The position numbers were made by a program, and so were the translations under genes. Source: Desulfobulbaceae bacterium BRH_c16a (GTDB lineage Bacteria > Desulfobacterota > Desulfobulbia > Desulfobulbales > Desulfocapsaceae). Taken from it: 64,000 nucleotides of DNA. The stretch lies in contig LADS01000004.1 of the NCBI GenBank assembly GCA_000961725.1, positions 248,001 to 312,000 on the forward strand, read 5' to 3'. Every line of letters begins with the position of its first letter. Within the stretch, counting starts at the first letter, position 1. Shown piece after piece: positions 1 to 9,016 of this stretch. A model generated the notes under the pieces. The model was not told where the DNA came from and made no database searches. It saw only the letters and a list, made by a program, of their open reading frames with translations.

Positions 1-1272
1 GCCGAGAGTCCGGGCAAACTGATGAAAGGAGGTCGCCACGCCAAGATTGACGCCGGGGACGCTGGCCTGCACCAGCAGAAGAGTCGACAGGGTGACAAAG
101 CCCATGCCGAGTCCGACCAGCAGGAACACGAAAAAGCAGGTGACCATTGACGTGTCGGGGCTGAAAAAGAGCAGGAATACGCTGCTCAAAAGCAGCATCG
201 CGCCACCTGCCACGGCCGCCGTCCTGCCGCCCGCGCCATCGACGAACCGCCCGAGAACAAGAGACCCGCAGGACCAGCCCAGGCTCAGCGACAGCATCGC
301 CAGCCCCACCTGCATCGGCGTTTTCGCCAGAGCCCCCTGAATAAAGAGCGGCGCATAGGCAAAGAGCGAGAAAATGGCAAAGCTGCTGAAAAATGTGGCG
401 CTGTTGCCCAGGCCAAAGTCACGTCTGGCGAAAAACCGCAGATCGAGCACCGGATCCTTAGCCCTTTTTTCGACGAAGACAAAGAGGACGAGGAAGAATA
501 CCGACAAAGCAAGAAGCAAGCCCATTTCGACGGAAAACCAGGCATAATCCCTGCCGCCGACAATAAAGAGCATCAGGAAACTGAAAATGAATCCGGTAAG
601 ACAAACGATACCGGCAAGATCGAGATGAACCTCTTTCTCCTTTTCCTGCTTGTCATGGAGGAAAAATCCGATCCCGGCGAGACAGAGGCAGCCAACCGGC
701 AGATTAATGAAAAAAATCCAGCGCCATGACATATACGTCACGATAAAACCTCCGAGCGTCGGCCCGATGATACTGGAAATACCCCAGACCGAACTGGCAA
801 AGGAGAGCGTCTTGCCCCTTTCACCGGGCAGGGAAATATCGGAGAGGATGATGTACACCAGGGCAAAGATCCCTCCGGCTCCAATCCCCTGAAAGACCCT
901 CGCCCCCACGAGAAAAACCATCGATGGGGCGGCACCGGCTGCAGCCGAAGACAACAGGAATACGGTCACGGAAAAGAGGAAGATCCGCCTCGTACTGAAC
1001 AGATCGGCCAGTTTGCCGAATACCGGCAGCGAAACGGCGCGGGCCAGGAAATAGGCGGAATAGACCCAGCTATACAGTTGTATCCCGCCGAGTTCGGCAA
1101 CTATGGTCGGCATGGCGGCTGAAATGATCAGCGCATCCATCGCTCCCAGAAAGAGGGCGAGAAGCGCGGCAATGACGATATAATGCCGCTCCTGCCGGGA
1201 AAGAGTGTCGAACACGATATTTTCAGCCGATCGGTTGCCTGCGTGAGATATCCAGAAGCTTGACCGGTGCAT
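1..1272 (-). CDS. MFS drug exporter, DHA2 (EmrB/QacA-like) family, 3' end outside window
   Basis: An ATG at 1272 opens an uninterrupted frame of about 424 residues that leaves the left edge, so the C-terminus is missing. The translation is strongly hydrophobic. It shows the first-helix segment DALIISAAMPTIVAELGG, a motif-A-like KLADLFSTRR after helix 2, and MSWRWIFFINLPVG after helix 6, all typical of 14-helix DHA2 proton-coupled multidrug antiporters of the inner membrane. A GGAAG Shine-Dalgarno lies about 7 nt before the ATG. The start overlaps the end of the upstream cupin gene by 50 bp. A GTG at 1215 would shorten that overlap but has no obvious ribosome site. The substrate cannot be inferred. 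Confidence 0.85.
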   Translation of the reverse strand, partial: MHRSSFWISHAGNRSAENIVFDTLSRQERHYIVIAALLALFLGAMDALIISAAMPTIVAELGGIQLYSWVYSAYFLARAVSLPVFGKLADLFSTRRIFLFSVTVFLLSSAAAGAAPSMVFLVGARVFQGIGAGGIFALVYIILSDISLPGERGKTLSFASSVWGISSIIGPTLGGFIVTYMSWRWIFFINLPVGCLCLAGIGFFLHDKQEKEKEVHLDLAGIVCLTGFIFSFLMLFIVGGRDYAWFSVEMGLLLALSVFFLVLFVFVEKRAKDPVLDLRFFARRDFGLGNSATFFSSFAIFSLFAYAPLFIQGALAKTPMQVGLAMLSLSLGWSCGSLVLGRFVDGAGGRTAAVAGGAMLLLSSVFLLFFSPDTSMVTCFFVFLLVGLGMGFVTLSTLLLVQASVPGVNLGVATSFHQFARTLG

Positions 1273-1540
1273 CGAATGTCTTCCAGCCATGTCGCTTTCC
1301 AGCCGGAATAAAATAACATTCATGGGAATTGAGCAGCCGACGGTCCTCGTCGACAAACATCTCGATCGGGCCTTCGATGACTATTCCGCACTGGTCGAAG
1401 GTATGGACATGCCCGGCATCTGCCTGTTCCGGAGCTATCTGCATGCACGCCATGATAAGATCGTCGCCGATTGCCGCCTTGCTCAAAATCCCCGGCCTGA
1501 ATGCTTCAAGTTGTACGGTATCTGCATGCCAAAAGACCAT
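1223..1540 (-). CDS. small cupin-domain protein
   Basis: This is a 105-residue single-domain cupin. The first cupin motif is visible as GHVHTFDQCGIVIEG (about residues 42-56) and the second as PAGKRHGWKTFD (about 78-89), giving a possible metal site from His and Glu/Gln side chains. AGAGGA lies 6 nt before the ATG. The gene overlaps the start of the MFS exporter on the same strand, so the two are probably translated together. A cupin next to an efflux permease could be a ligand-sensing or small-molecule-modifying partner, but no substrate can be assigned from sequence. Confidence 0.8.
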   Translation of the reverse strand: MVFWHADTVQLEAFRPGILSKAAIGDDLIMACMQIAPEQADAGHVHTFDQCGIVIEGPIEMFVDEDRRLLNSHECYFIPAGKRHGWKTFDAPVKLLDISRRQPIG

Positions 1541-1605
1541 TTTTTCATCCTCTTCAAATGTTGTCCGCCTGAGGCGCCCTGTGACTGTCAGTCGAGAAAA
1601 AGAAA

Positions 1606-2412
1606 TTATTTCGCCCGAAGATAGAGAACCTTCTGGCTTGAACCCGAGGCCTGCCTCTCTTCGGTAATAAAAAGATCGGTCCTTGCCTTGACCAGATCGG
1701 AGAGCTTCCTGTACCCGTAGAGCCTTGAGTCGAAATCGGGTTGCAGCTTGGTGAGGTAACTGCCGAAGGTGCCAAGCTGCGCCCAGCCGGCATCGTCGGT
1801 GGATTGTTCAAGCGCCGTCAGAACGAATTCTTTGGGAAAGACGTGGGTGTGCTCGGTTGTCTCGGGAGCTGTCCTGGACACCGCCGCTTTCTGCTCTGCC
1901 CCCTCTTTCGACGGCTGGCCTGCCGGTTCCACAACTCTGCTCTGGCGGAGAACTTCGGTAAAGACAAATTTATGGCACGCATTGCGGAAGGCCTCGGGTG
2001 TTTTTCTTTCACCAAACCCAAAAACTGTGATCCCCTCCTCGCGCAGTCTCATGGCGAGTCCGGTAAAATCGCTGTCGCTGGTGATCAGACAGAACCCATC
2101 GAATTTGCGGGTGTAAAGCAAGTCCATGGCGTCAATGATGAGCGTGCTGTCCGTAGCGTTCTTTCCCGTGGAATAGGCAAACTGCTGTACCGGTTTGATG
2201 GCATAGCGCTGCAGCACTTTTTTCCATGAAGCACTTGTCGGGGCAGTAAAATCGCCGTAGATGCGCTTCACCGTAGCCTCGCCAAATCTGGCGATTTCCG
2301 CGAGAAGCGCCTCGATAACGGCAGCTTGGGCATTATCGGCGTCGATAAGGACTGCCAGGCGAAGCGTTGACTCTTCGGAATCACTTTTTGCTCCTGATCT
2401 TGGGGATGCCAT
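1606..2412 (-). CDS. NYN-domain (LabA-like PIN) putative RNase with C-terminal OST-HTH/LOTUS domain
   Basis: The protein has 268 residues. The N-terminal half (about 18-150) is a NYN/PIN-like nuclease fold. It carries the acidic residues expected of a metal site in AVLIDADNAQ, ATDSTLIIDAMDLLY and CLITSDSDFTGLAMRLRE. A variable linker follows, and the C-terminal 70 residues (FVLTALEQSTDDAGWAQLGT and onward, with LYGYRKLSDLVKA) match an OST-HTH/LOTUS RNA-binding domain. This architecture is widespread in bacteria and usually annotated as NYN domain protein. An RNA-processing role is likely from the family, but the target is unknown. AGAGGACATCG precedes the ATG. Confidence 0.88.
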   Translation of the reverse strand: MASPRSGAKSDSEESTLRLAVLIDADNAQAAVIEALLAEIARFGEATVKRIYGDFTAPTSASWKKVLQRYAIKPVQQFAYSTGKNATDSTLIIDAMDLLYTRKFDGFCLITSDSDFTGLAMRLREEGITVFGFGERKTPEAFRNACHKFVFTEVLRQSRVVEPAGQPSKEGAEQKAAVSRTAPETTEHTHVFPKEFVLTALEQSTDDAGWAQLGTFGSYLTKLQPDFDSRLYGYRKLSDLVKARTDLFITEERQASGSSQKVLYLRAK

Positions 2413-2539
2413 CGATGTCCTCTTTTTTGCTCAAATTCTTTTTATTTTCTCTTCTCATAGTAGACCAGCTCCCGGGCGTTGACAAGAGAAAACAGTTAGG
2501 TTTTTACCACCGCGGCTTGACGCTGCACCGCACACGTTT

Positions 2540-3436
2540 TCAGTCGCCTGCGTCTCTGATGTAGAAATTTTCAATGATCGTGGCTGCGTCCTCGGCAGTT
2601 TCCACATACTGGAAGATATCGAGATCATCGGGGGACACGACCCCCTCCTCGACGAGAAAGTCGAAATCGATAACCTTCTGCCAAAACTCCCGGCCGAACA
2701 GGAGCACCGGCAACGGCTTTATTTTTTTCGTCTGGATCAGGGTAAGAGTCTCGAACAGTTCGTCGAGTGTGCCAAAGCCGCCGGGAAAGGCAACCAGTGC
2801 CTGGGCGCGCATCAGGAAATGCATCTTGCGGATGGAAAAATAGTGAAACTGAAAACAGAGCTCGGGACTGATATAGGGATTCGGCGCCTGTTCATGGGGC
2901 AGGACGATATTGAGGCCCATGGTCTTTGCCCCGATATCGTAGGCGCCGCGATTTGCCGCCTCCATGATGCCCGGACCGCCGCCGGTAATTACCACGAGAT
3001 TGCAGCCGGAACGGTGATCGCAGATCTCCGACAATAAAGCCCCCAATCTTCGTGCCTCTTCGTAATAATGGCTTTTCGCCACTACCCTTCTGGCAACAGC
3101 CACCTGCCTTTGCAGGCCAGGATTCGTTGGATCTGCCGCGACCGCTTTCTCGGCCCGGGCCAAATCCTCCGCCGCAACCTTGTATTCCGGAATCCTGCTG
3201 CCGCCGAAGACGACCACCGTGCCATCGATACCATGCTCCTGCTGGAGCAGTTCCGGTTTCAGCAATTCCAGCTGCAGCCTTACCGGCCGCAATTCTTCCT
3301 TGGTCAGGAAATCAATGTCGGTATATGACAGCCGGTAAGCGGGGGATACCGTTTGCGGCGTCTCCACATCTCTTCTTGCGGCCGCGACATCTTCTTTCGA
3401 TGTCGGGTAACTCTGCTTGGGCGATCTGGGGTTCAT
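2540..3436 (-). CDS. LOG family (TIGR00730-type) nucleotide-processing protein
   Basis: The protein has 298 residues. It carries both LOG-family signatures: GGGPGIMEAANRGAYDIGAK and, later, the phosphoribohydrolase motif PGGFGTLDELFE. Family members hydrolyse cytokinin or other nucleoside monophosphates to base and ribose 5-phosphate, and many bacterial paralogues have no proven substrate. The N-terminal 90 residues are a longer extension than in minimal LOG proteins. I chose the ATG at 3436 because AGGAG and CGAGGAAA lie directly upstream. A start 11 codons earlier (3469) has no ribosome site. The gene is 127 bp upstream of the NYN gene on the same strand. Confidence 0.88.
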   Translation of the reverse strand: MNPRSPKQSYPTSKEDVAAARRDVETPQTVSPAYRLSYTDIDFLTKEELRPVRLQLELLKPELLQQEHGIDGTVVVFGGSRIPEYKVAAEDLARAEKAVAADPTNPGLQRQVAVARRVVAKSHYYEEARRLGALLSEICDHRSGCNLVVITGGGPGIMEAANRGAYDIGAKTMGLNIVLPHEQAPNPYISPELCFQFHYFSIRKMHFLMRAQALVAFPGGFGTLDELFETLTLIQTKKIKPLPVLLFGREFWQKVIDFDFLVEEGVVSPDDLDIFQYVETAEDAATIIENFYIRDAGD

Positions 3437-3517
3437 TTTCCTCGCTCTCCTGTTCTTTCCTGCAAACACATGCCGTCACAGCATATCCATGATCCGGTTT
3501 CATTCCCGGAGTGTATA

Positions 3518-3672
3518 GAATCGTTCACCGGTACACATCAAAAGACTGCATAATCCGGATCTGTAACCGTTCATCCAGTGCTCCAGGTTCGTTCAAGCAG
3601 GCCGCCGAGCTATAGTAGGCTATGTGAGGTGGCCTGATCGGACGAAAATGGGGGTGCTGGTGAACGGTTACG
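3518..3672. repeat. dispersed intergenic palindromic repeat, copy A
   Basis: This stretch of about 155 bp is repeated in inverted orientation at 13780-13932. The core (3563-3671) begins GTAACCGTTCATCCAG and ends CTGGTGAACGGTTAC, so it is bounded by inverted repeats. A third copy of the motif (AATCGTTCACCGG) lies at 3518. The interior GGCCTGATCGGACGAAAATG is also shared by both copies. Copy A has a short insertion near 3532-3544. There is no coding frame in it. It fills most of the 326-bp gap between the LOG gene and the ferritin gene. The size and terminal inverted repeats suggest a MITE or REP-like element. Confidence 0.85.
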
Positions 3673-3762
3673 AGTGTATAAAACGAATTGCCGAAGAGTG
3701 CCTGAAACACTCCCCGGCAAGATCGTATGGTCTTTTTCGGCAACAGCTGCCGAAATCCAATT

Positions 3763-4308
3763 TTATGCTGCCGCTTTGGCCGCCGCCTCCACTCCCTTGC
3801 TGAAATCGGTCGGCACCGTCGCCTGCCTGGCGGTAAGCTCCCGGTCGAGCATCAGCAGGGCATGGGGATTGTCGCCGATCAATTTCAACTGGGCAATAAT
3901 GTCATTGTCGTTTTCTTCCTCTTCTACCTGCTCGGTAACATACCATTCAAGAAAAATCTGCGTTGCATGGTCTTTCTTTTCCATCGCCAGGTCCATCAGT
4001 TCATTGATGGATTTGGTGATATACTGCTCGTGGGCAAGAGTCTGGGTGAACATGTCAAGCTGGGAAGCAAATTCCATCGGCGGCGCCTTGATGGTTTCAA
4101 GTTTAACATCCGCCCCCTGGCGCTGCACATATTCATACAGCTTCATGGCATGAAACATTTCCTCGTGATACTGGACCATGAACCAGTTGGCAAAACCTTT
4201 CAACCCCATTTTGTTCGAGCATGCCGACATAGACATATATAAATATGCCGAGTACATTTCTCTGTTTATCTGCTCGTTCAGGGCCTGGATCATTTTCTTG
4301 TTCAACAT
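3763..4308 (-). CDS. ftnA: non-haem ferritin (FtnA type)
   Basis: The protein has 181 residues, close to the usual ferritin length. The ferroxidase-centre residues fall at the same numbers as in E. coli FtnA: Glu17, Glu50, His53, Glu94, Gln127 and Glu130. The four-helix core ends near residue 165 and is followed by an alanine-rich tail. The product stores iron as a 24-mer cage in the cytoplasm. AAAGGAG sits 7 nt before the ATG. The gene starts 37 bp after the stop of the 1052-residue membrane protein, so it may be co-transcribed with it. Two imperfect hairpins follow the stop codon on this strand (about 3695-3760), without a good U-run. Confidence 0.93.
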   Translation of the reverse strand: MLNKKMIQALNEQINREMYSAYLYMSMSACSNKMGLKGFANWFMVQYHEEMFHAMKLYEYVQRQGADVKLETIKAPPMEFASQLDMFTQTLAHEQYITKSINELMDLAMEKKDHATQIFLEWYVTEQVEEEENDNDIIAQLKLIGDNPHALLMLDRELTARQATVPTDFSKGVEAAAKAAA

Positions 4309-4345
4309 GGCAATCTCCTTTCTTCCTGGTTAGATGTTCAATTAT

Positions 4346-7300
4346 TCAAACCCATTTTTTTGTTAAGCCAAGTTTTTCCATGTCTGCGAGATACCCCTCG
4401 AAACGATCGAGATAAAATGACAGCGCCTTGGAAAAATTCCTCCCCACCAGTCCGTCGACAAAGATCTGGCTGATCTCCCGGTACCTTTTCAGGACCAGCT
4501 GGGAACGATAAAAAATCAGCCACTCCTCCCGCGACATGCCGGCAAAGATGATCGTCAAAGCCTTTCGGGCTCTCGGCTGATACATCCACAGATACATCAG
4601 ATCCAGCGCATTGACGATAATCAGACGTTCCTGCTCCCTCGCCTCATAGTTCAAGGTTTCCATCATCATTTTCGGCGATTGCAGCATCTCGAGGACATCC
4701 TCTTCCGGGAACAGCAGATCGAGACGGGAAAACACCCCGAACAACTGGGCCATTTTCGCCCGGTATGCGGCGAGTCGTGCCCGGATATTGGTTTGCCGGT
4801 CCGCCAGGCCCTCGATCACCGCAGCGACGCAATCCGAGGCCAGTTTGGAAATAATGGCCGCCCATTTCTGCAGAATGTCCGCCACACCGGGAATAACGGC
4901 CGCCTGGAGAACCATGCCGATCACCGAATTCAAAAGGATGGCGAGCGGGATCGCCAGGATCGACCGGAAAAAATTGCCCACCGCGGCAGTCCTCGGCAGT
5001 CCCCTGAAGATGTTATGGCTGGAAATATAGATCCCATTGGCAAGACCCATCGCCGCATACAGCAGAACCGGATTATTGGCGGTGGTGATCCCGAAAGTCC
5101 GATCGAGCAGAAGGGTCTTGATCAGATAGTCGAGAAGCGGCACGGAAAAGCCGGTATAGAGCAAGGAATCGGCAATCCGGCTCCAGCTGACCAGGGAGTT
5201 CCACGGCAACAGCGGCGAACGCCGCAAACCTCCCCCGCCCAGGACCGACTGGATGATATTGCGCGATCCGGTGATGCCGAACCAGATAAAGGCCCCCAGA
5301 TAGGCGAGAAGCCACCAGTCCTTGGTCAGACTGAACGTCAGAAAAGCCGGGATAAATCCCAGAAGCACCTTCAGACTGTTCTTCAGGTTGGTATTCAGAT
5401 ATTTATAGGGATTCCCCAGTCTTTCCTCTTTTTTCCCGCCGGCGAAACGCCTTCCGGATTCACCGTTGCGGTTCAGACCGCCAAGTGTGGCAATATTGCC
5501 GGAAGTCCCGGGATGGACGAGCAAGGCATCGAGACTCCAGTCATGCCACTGGCGGAAAGGGGAAAATTTCAGCAGGGGGATGTTAGCCAGCAGACCGGTT
5601 TTTTTCGGTATTTCGCCATTTTCATGACAGCGCCGATGGGAATTTCGAGTCAGGAATGCGCTGACCGGAATAAGCATCCTATGTTTTCCAGCGACCCCTT
5701 CACGCACCACTTTCCTGGCTCTGGCAGGCAGGGTGTCAAGGACTATCAAGCCCATGCCGTAATGATCCTCGGCCTGGCCGGTTGAGCCCGAACCTATCCG
5801 TGAGCCGAGCGACCGTTTCCGGTAGCAGTTATGAAACGTCTCCAGATGATACAGGATATCCATCAAGTGCCGTTTTCTTTCCTGCATCTGCTGATATTCG
5901 TCGTCGAGCCTTTCCTTCCCCTCACTCTCGGCCGGCAGCAAGGCAACATGTTTTTCCAGGCGAAGACGCTGCTCCTCGAAATCCCAGATGATGGCCCTGA
6001 TTGCCCGTTTCAGGCCGATGACATTGTCTTCGTTGAGGGCCTTCTGCAGATCGCCGATCAGGCGGTAATGGTATTCGGGGCTTTTCAGATCGACCGCCTC
6101 CCCGGCAACGCCTCCCGTTCCGACTGCCACATTGGCAGACATCCCGTGGGCGGCGTTTTTCAGATTGTATGCCTCGATATGGCTGATCATTCCCTCGCAG
6201 GAATAGAGAAGCTCCATGGTGTCCTGAACCGTAAGGTTGCTGAGATTGAGGGTAAACCTCGAGCTTGAGTGCAAAGACAACAGCAGCCGGAGCAGTTCCG
6301 GAGGGTTAAGCCGGAGCAGGTCGGGAAGATCGTGACTCTCCCTGGGGTGATTCGGGTTGCTTATTTCCGGATTGCGGGAGGGGACCAGGAACTCCTCGAT
6401 AATCCTCTCGACCCCCATCTTCCTCAGCCGCTCATGATAGAGCCGAACCCGTTCCGTAAGGCTCGGCGATCCTCCCGCCGATTCCTCGCGAATGGCCGAC
6501 ACTGCCTGCCGAACATTATCGACGACGGCGTTGTGGATAAACCTGGCGAAATGCAGCACCGAAGGTTGCCCGGCACCGACAAAGCGGATGAAATCATTTT
6601 CCTGCAGAGGCTCGAGCGACAGTTCCAGATCCTTGTTGAGCTGGAGGCGGTGCCTGTCGTTGAAGACGGCGAGCACCTCGAAAATATAGCGCTGCTGATA
6701 GTGCGAAACGTGACGGCCTTTCTCCATCAACTCCTTGACCGGATCGCCGCCGAGAAACTTGAGAAACGCCCGATTGTCGTGGAATCCGTGGGGTTCCCAG
6801 GTAATCCGCACATACTTGTCGCGAAAACGTGAGGACATCTCGATCCCGACCTGAACCCTCATGTCGAGAATGGCGCTGGCCTCGACCAGTTCCTCCACCA
6901 CCTCCGGGGCGACAAAGTTGTAATAGACCACCGTCAGATGTCTGATCCCCTTGATCCAGGCATCCATGACCAGGTGGGTCGGCGATTTCCGCCCTTTGGT
7001 ATTGGCGTCGTGGACATGGTCGTCGAAGGCGAACTGGTTCCACTCTTCAGGCATTTCAAGCAGATGGTACTTTGCCAGTTCCGCCCTGACATGCCGTGGA
7101 TTGCCGGTGGAAACCATGCGAAAATCATGGGCCAGTTTGAGCTGCCGCAGCTCGTTGTCGCCGCTGCGCACCAGGTCCTTCATGATCTGCAGCAGGACTC
7201 TTGCGGTATTCTTCTGAAAAAAGGTGTTCGACGAGAGAAAGACCTCGTCGCGGAGCGACCGCAGGGCCTTGATCCGGTCACGGGCCTGACCCTGTTCGAA

Positions 7301-7504
7301 GGAACCGAGCAGACCGGCAATGGCATAGGCAATGCGCAGCCCCTTGGGCGCGGCCATCTCCTTGATGCCATGCGGGTGCATGTGCTCGCTGAGCAGGGAG
7401 CGCAGGGCTTCGGTTTTACTGTCTCTTGCCAGAACGTCGTTGACGATGCGGAGAAGTTCGTAGTCGTTTTTGTCGAAAAAGAGTGCAGCGAGCTTGTTAT
7501 TCAT
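4346..7504 (-). CDS. very large membrane protein with N-terminal PHP-like segment, function unknown
   Basis: The protein has 1052 residues. Around 158-260 it resembles a PHP-type metallohydrolase: FDDHVHDANTKGRKSPTHLV recalls the His-x-His start of PHP domains, and YYNFV then stands where the usual TDH motif would be, so the metal site may be degenerate. The middle (about 500-600) is rich in charged helices and may be coiled coil. The last 350 residues contain at least four long hydrophobic segments, for example LLGFIPAFLTFSL and FFRSILAIPLAILLNSVIGM, followed by a soluble helical tail. I do not recognise a named family. The Shine-Dalgarno is weak. Ferritin lies directly downstream, and metC is transcribed divergently 272 bp away. 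Confidence 0.8.
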   Translation of the reverse strand: MNNKLAALFFDKNDYELLRIVNDVLARDSKTEALRSLLSEHMHPHGIKEMAAPKGLRIAYAIAGLLGSFEQGQARDRIKALRSLRDEVFLSSNTFFQKNTARVLLQIMKDLVRSGDNELRQLKLAHDFRMVSTGNPRHVRAELAKYHLLEMPEEWNQFAFDDHVHDANTKGRKSPTHLVMDAWIKGIRHLTVVYYNFVAPEVVEELVEASAILDMRVQVGIEMSSRFRDKYVRITWEPHGFHDNRAFLKFLGGDPVKELMEKGRHVSHYQQRYIFEVLAVFNDRHRLQLNKDLELSLEPLQENDFIRFVGAGQPSVLHFARFIHNAVVDNVRQAVSAIREESAGGSPSLTERVRLYHERLRKMGVERIIEEFLVPSRNPEISNPNHPRESHDLPDLLRLNPPELLRLLLSLHSSSRFTLNLSNLTVQDTMELLYSCEGMISHIEAYNLKNAAHGMSANVAVGTGGVAGEAVDLKSPEYHYRLIGDLQKALNEDNVIGLKRAIRAIIWDFEEQRLRLEKHVALLPAESEGKERLDDEYQQMQERKRHLMDILYHLETFHNCYRKRSLGSRIGSGSTGQAEDHYGMGLIVLDTLPARARKVVREGVAGKHRMLIPVSAFLTRNSHRRCHENGEIPKKTGLLANIPLLKFSPFRQWHDWSLDALLVHPGTSGNIATLGGLNRNGESGRRFAGGKKEERLGNPYKYLNTNLKNSLKVLLGFIPAFLTFSLTKDWWLLAYLGAFIWFGITGSRNIIQSVLGGGGLRRSPLLPWNSLVSWSRIADSLLYTGFSVPLLDYLIKTLLLDRTFGITTANNPVLLYAAMGLANGIYISSHNIFRGLPRTAAVGNFFRSILAIPLAILLNSVIGMVLQAAVIPGVADILQKWAAIISKLASDCVAAVIEGLADRQTNIRARLAAYRAKMAQLFGVFSRLDLLFPEEDVLEMLQSPKMMMETLNYEAREQERLIIVNALDLMYLWMYQPRARKALTIIFAGMSREEWLIFYRSQLVLKRYREISQIFVDGLVGRNFSKALSFYLDRFEGYLADMEKLGLTKKWV

Positions 7505-7776
7505 CGTCCAGGGAAGAAGAAATTGAATTGGGTAATGATCGGCATCCTGTCGCCCTGCCGGAAAACCATGCGGACAAACCCGACAGACCGGCAGACTCGC
7601 TGCTCATTTCCAAAGGTATCCTGTTTCTTCTTCTCCGACAACGCATTATCAAAATGGTATACCGTATTCTAACACATTTCAATTTTTCCCGGTGTAAGGT
7701 AGAATTATTTTTTATTCAAAGAGCTTACCTACGAGCGCGGCACTGCCGCGAAATGCCGGAAAAACGAGGTCCTGCA

Positions 7777-8937
7777 ATGAACAGAAAAACCCGGATACTC
7801 AGCAAGTCCTGGCCGCAAAGGGATGCCACGCCGGCCACCACCATTAATCCTCCCGTCTATAAGGGCTCGACCGTCCTTTTCAACAGCTATGAAGATATGC
7901 TGAAGGCCGGCCGTCACGAATATGAAGGGATCAGCTACGGCACCGACCGGCTGCCCACCCAGCGGCAGTTCGAAGAGGCGATGCGCGACCTCGAAGGCGG
8001 CGAGGTCTGCCGGCTTTTTCAATCCGGCATCGCCGCCATTCAGACCGCCCTGATGGCTTTTACCCAAAGCGGCGACCATATCCTCGTCTGCGACAACGCC
8101 TACGGTCCGGGCCAGCGTTTCTGCCGTAAGGTTCTGCAGAAATACAACATCGAATGCACGGCGGTGCCACCCAATGTCGGGGCCGATATCGACCGGTACA
8201 TTCGACCGAATACCACGCTGATCCTCCTTGAATCGCCGGGATCGCTGACCTTCGAGATCCAGGATATACCGGCGATCACCGCCATCGCCCGGCAGAAAAA
8301 CATCGTCACCGTCCTCGACGCCACCTGGGCCACGCCGCTCTACCTGCAACCCTTTGCGCTGGGCGTCGATATATCCATCCATTCGGTGACCAAATATATT
8401 TCCGGCTATTCCGATGTCCTGGCCGGCACGGTCACCGCAGGAGAGCGTTGCGCCCGGACCTTCGAGAATTTTTACAAACTGATGGAGATCTACACCCCGG
8501 GCGAAGAATGCTATCTGGCCCTGCGCGGCCTCCAGTCGCTGGCGACCAGACTGCGGCAGCACGAGCAGTCGGCGCTCACCGTGGCCGGCTGGCTTGAGAC
8601 CATGCCGCTCATCGACGAAGTCATTCATCCGGCCCTGCCCAGCCACGCCGAACACCATCTCTGGAAACGCGATTTCCGCGGCTCCTCCGGTCTTTTTGCC
8701 TTCACTTTCAAAAAGGACTACAGCCACACCGAGCTCGCCGCCTTCATCGACTCCCTCGACCTTTTCCGGCTGGGCTACAGCTGGGGCGGCTACCAGAGCC
8801 TCATCACCGCCGCGAAAGTCATGCGGGCCACGCCGTCCAGATATGCCGGCAAGACCATCATCCGTCTGAGTATCGGCCTGGAAGAATGTTCGGACCTGGT
8901 AAGCGACCTTGAAAACGGTTTCACCATGCTTACATAG
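7777..8937 (+). CDS. metC: cystathionine beta-lyase-like PLP enzyme
   Basis: The protein has 386 residues and belongs to the Cys/Met-metabolism PLP family. The Schiff-base lysine is Lys206 in SVTKYISGYSDVLAG. The N-terminal signature TPATTINPPVYKGSTVLF and the substrate-side YEGISYGTDRLPT are those of MetC, which cleaves cystathionine to homocysteine, pyruvate and ammonia. Fold type I relatives such as cystathionine gamma-synthase cannot be excluded. CGAGGT lies 6 nt before the ATG; another in-frame ATG at 7753 is less well placed. hgcA begins 79 bp downstream on the same strand with no terminator between, so metC, hgcA and hgcB probably form one transcription unit. Confidence 0.88.
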   Translation: MNRKTRILSKSWPQRDATPATTINPPVYKGSTVLFNSYEDMLKAGRHEYEGISYGTDRLPTQRQFEEAMRDLEGGEVCRLFQSGIAAIQTALMAFTQSGDHILVCDNAYGPGQRFCRKVLQKYNIECTAVPPNVGADIDRYIRPNTTLILLESPGSLTFEIQDIPAITAIARQKNIVTVLDATWATPLYLQPFALGVDISIHSVTKYISGYSDVLAGTVTAGERCARTFENFYKLMEIYTPGEECYLALRGLQSLATRLRQHEQSALTVAGWLETMPLIDEVIHPALPSHAEHHLWKRDFRGSSGLFAFTFKKDYSHTELAAFIDSLDLFRLGYSWGGYQSLITAAKVMRATPSRYAGKTIIRLSIGLEECSDLVSDLENGFTMLT

Positions 8938-9016
8938 AACGTGAAGAAAAAAGGGTTCTTCCGGCCGAAAAAAGGTGGTTGACCATAAACAAAGAACGAG
9001 GAGCGCGAAGAACACA

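Noticed and set aside
3695..3760. Possible intrinsic terminator after ferritin
   Set aside because: Two imperfect hairpins exist on the minus strand but neither is followed by a U-run, so they are mentioned only in the ferritin entry.
7729..9015. Long minus-strand frame of 428 codons opposite metC
   Set aside because: It mirrors the high-GC third positions of metC, has no recognisable domain, and the plus strand carries a clear PLP enzyme.
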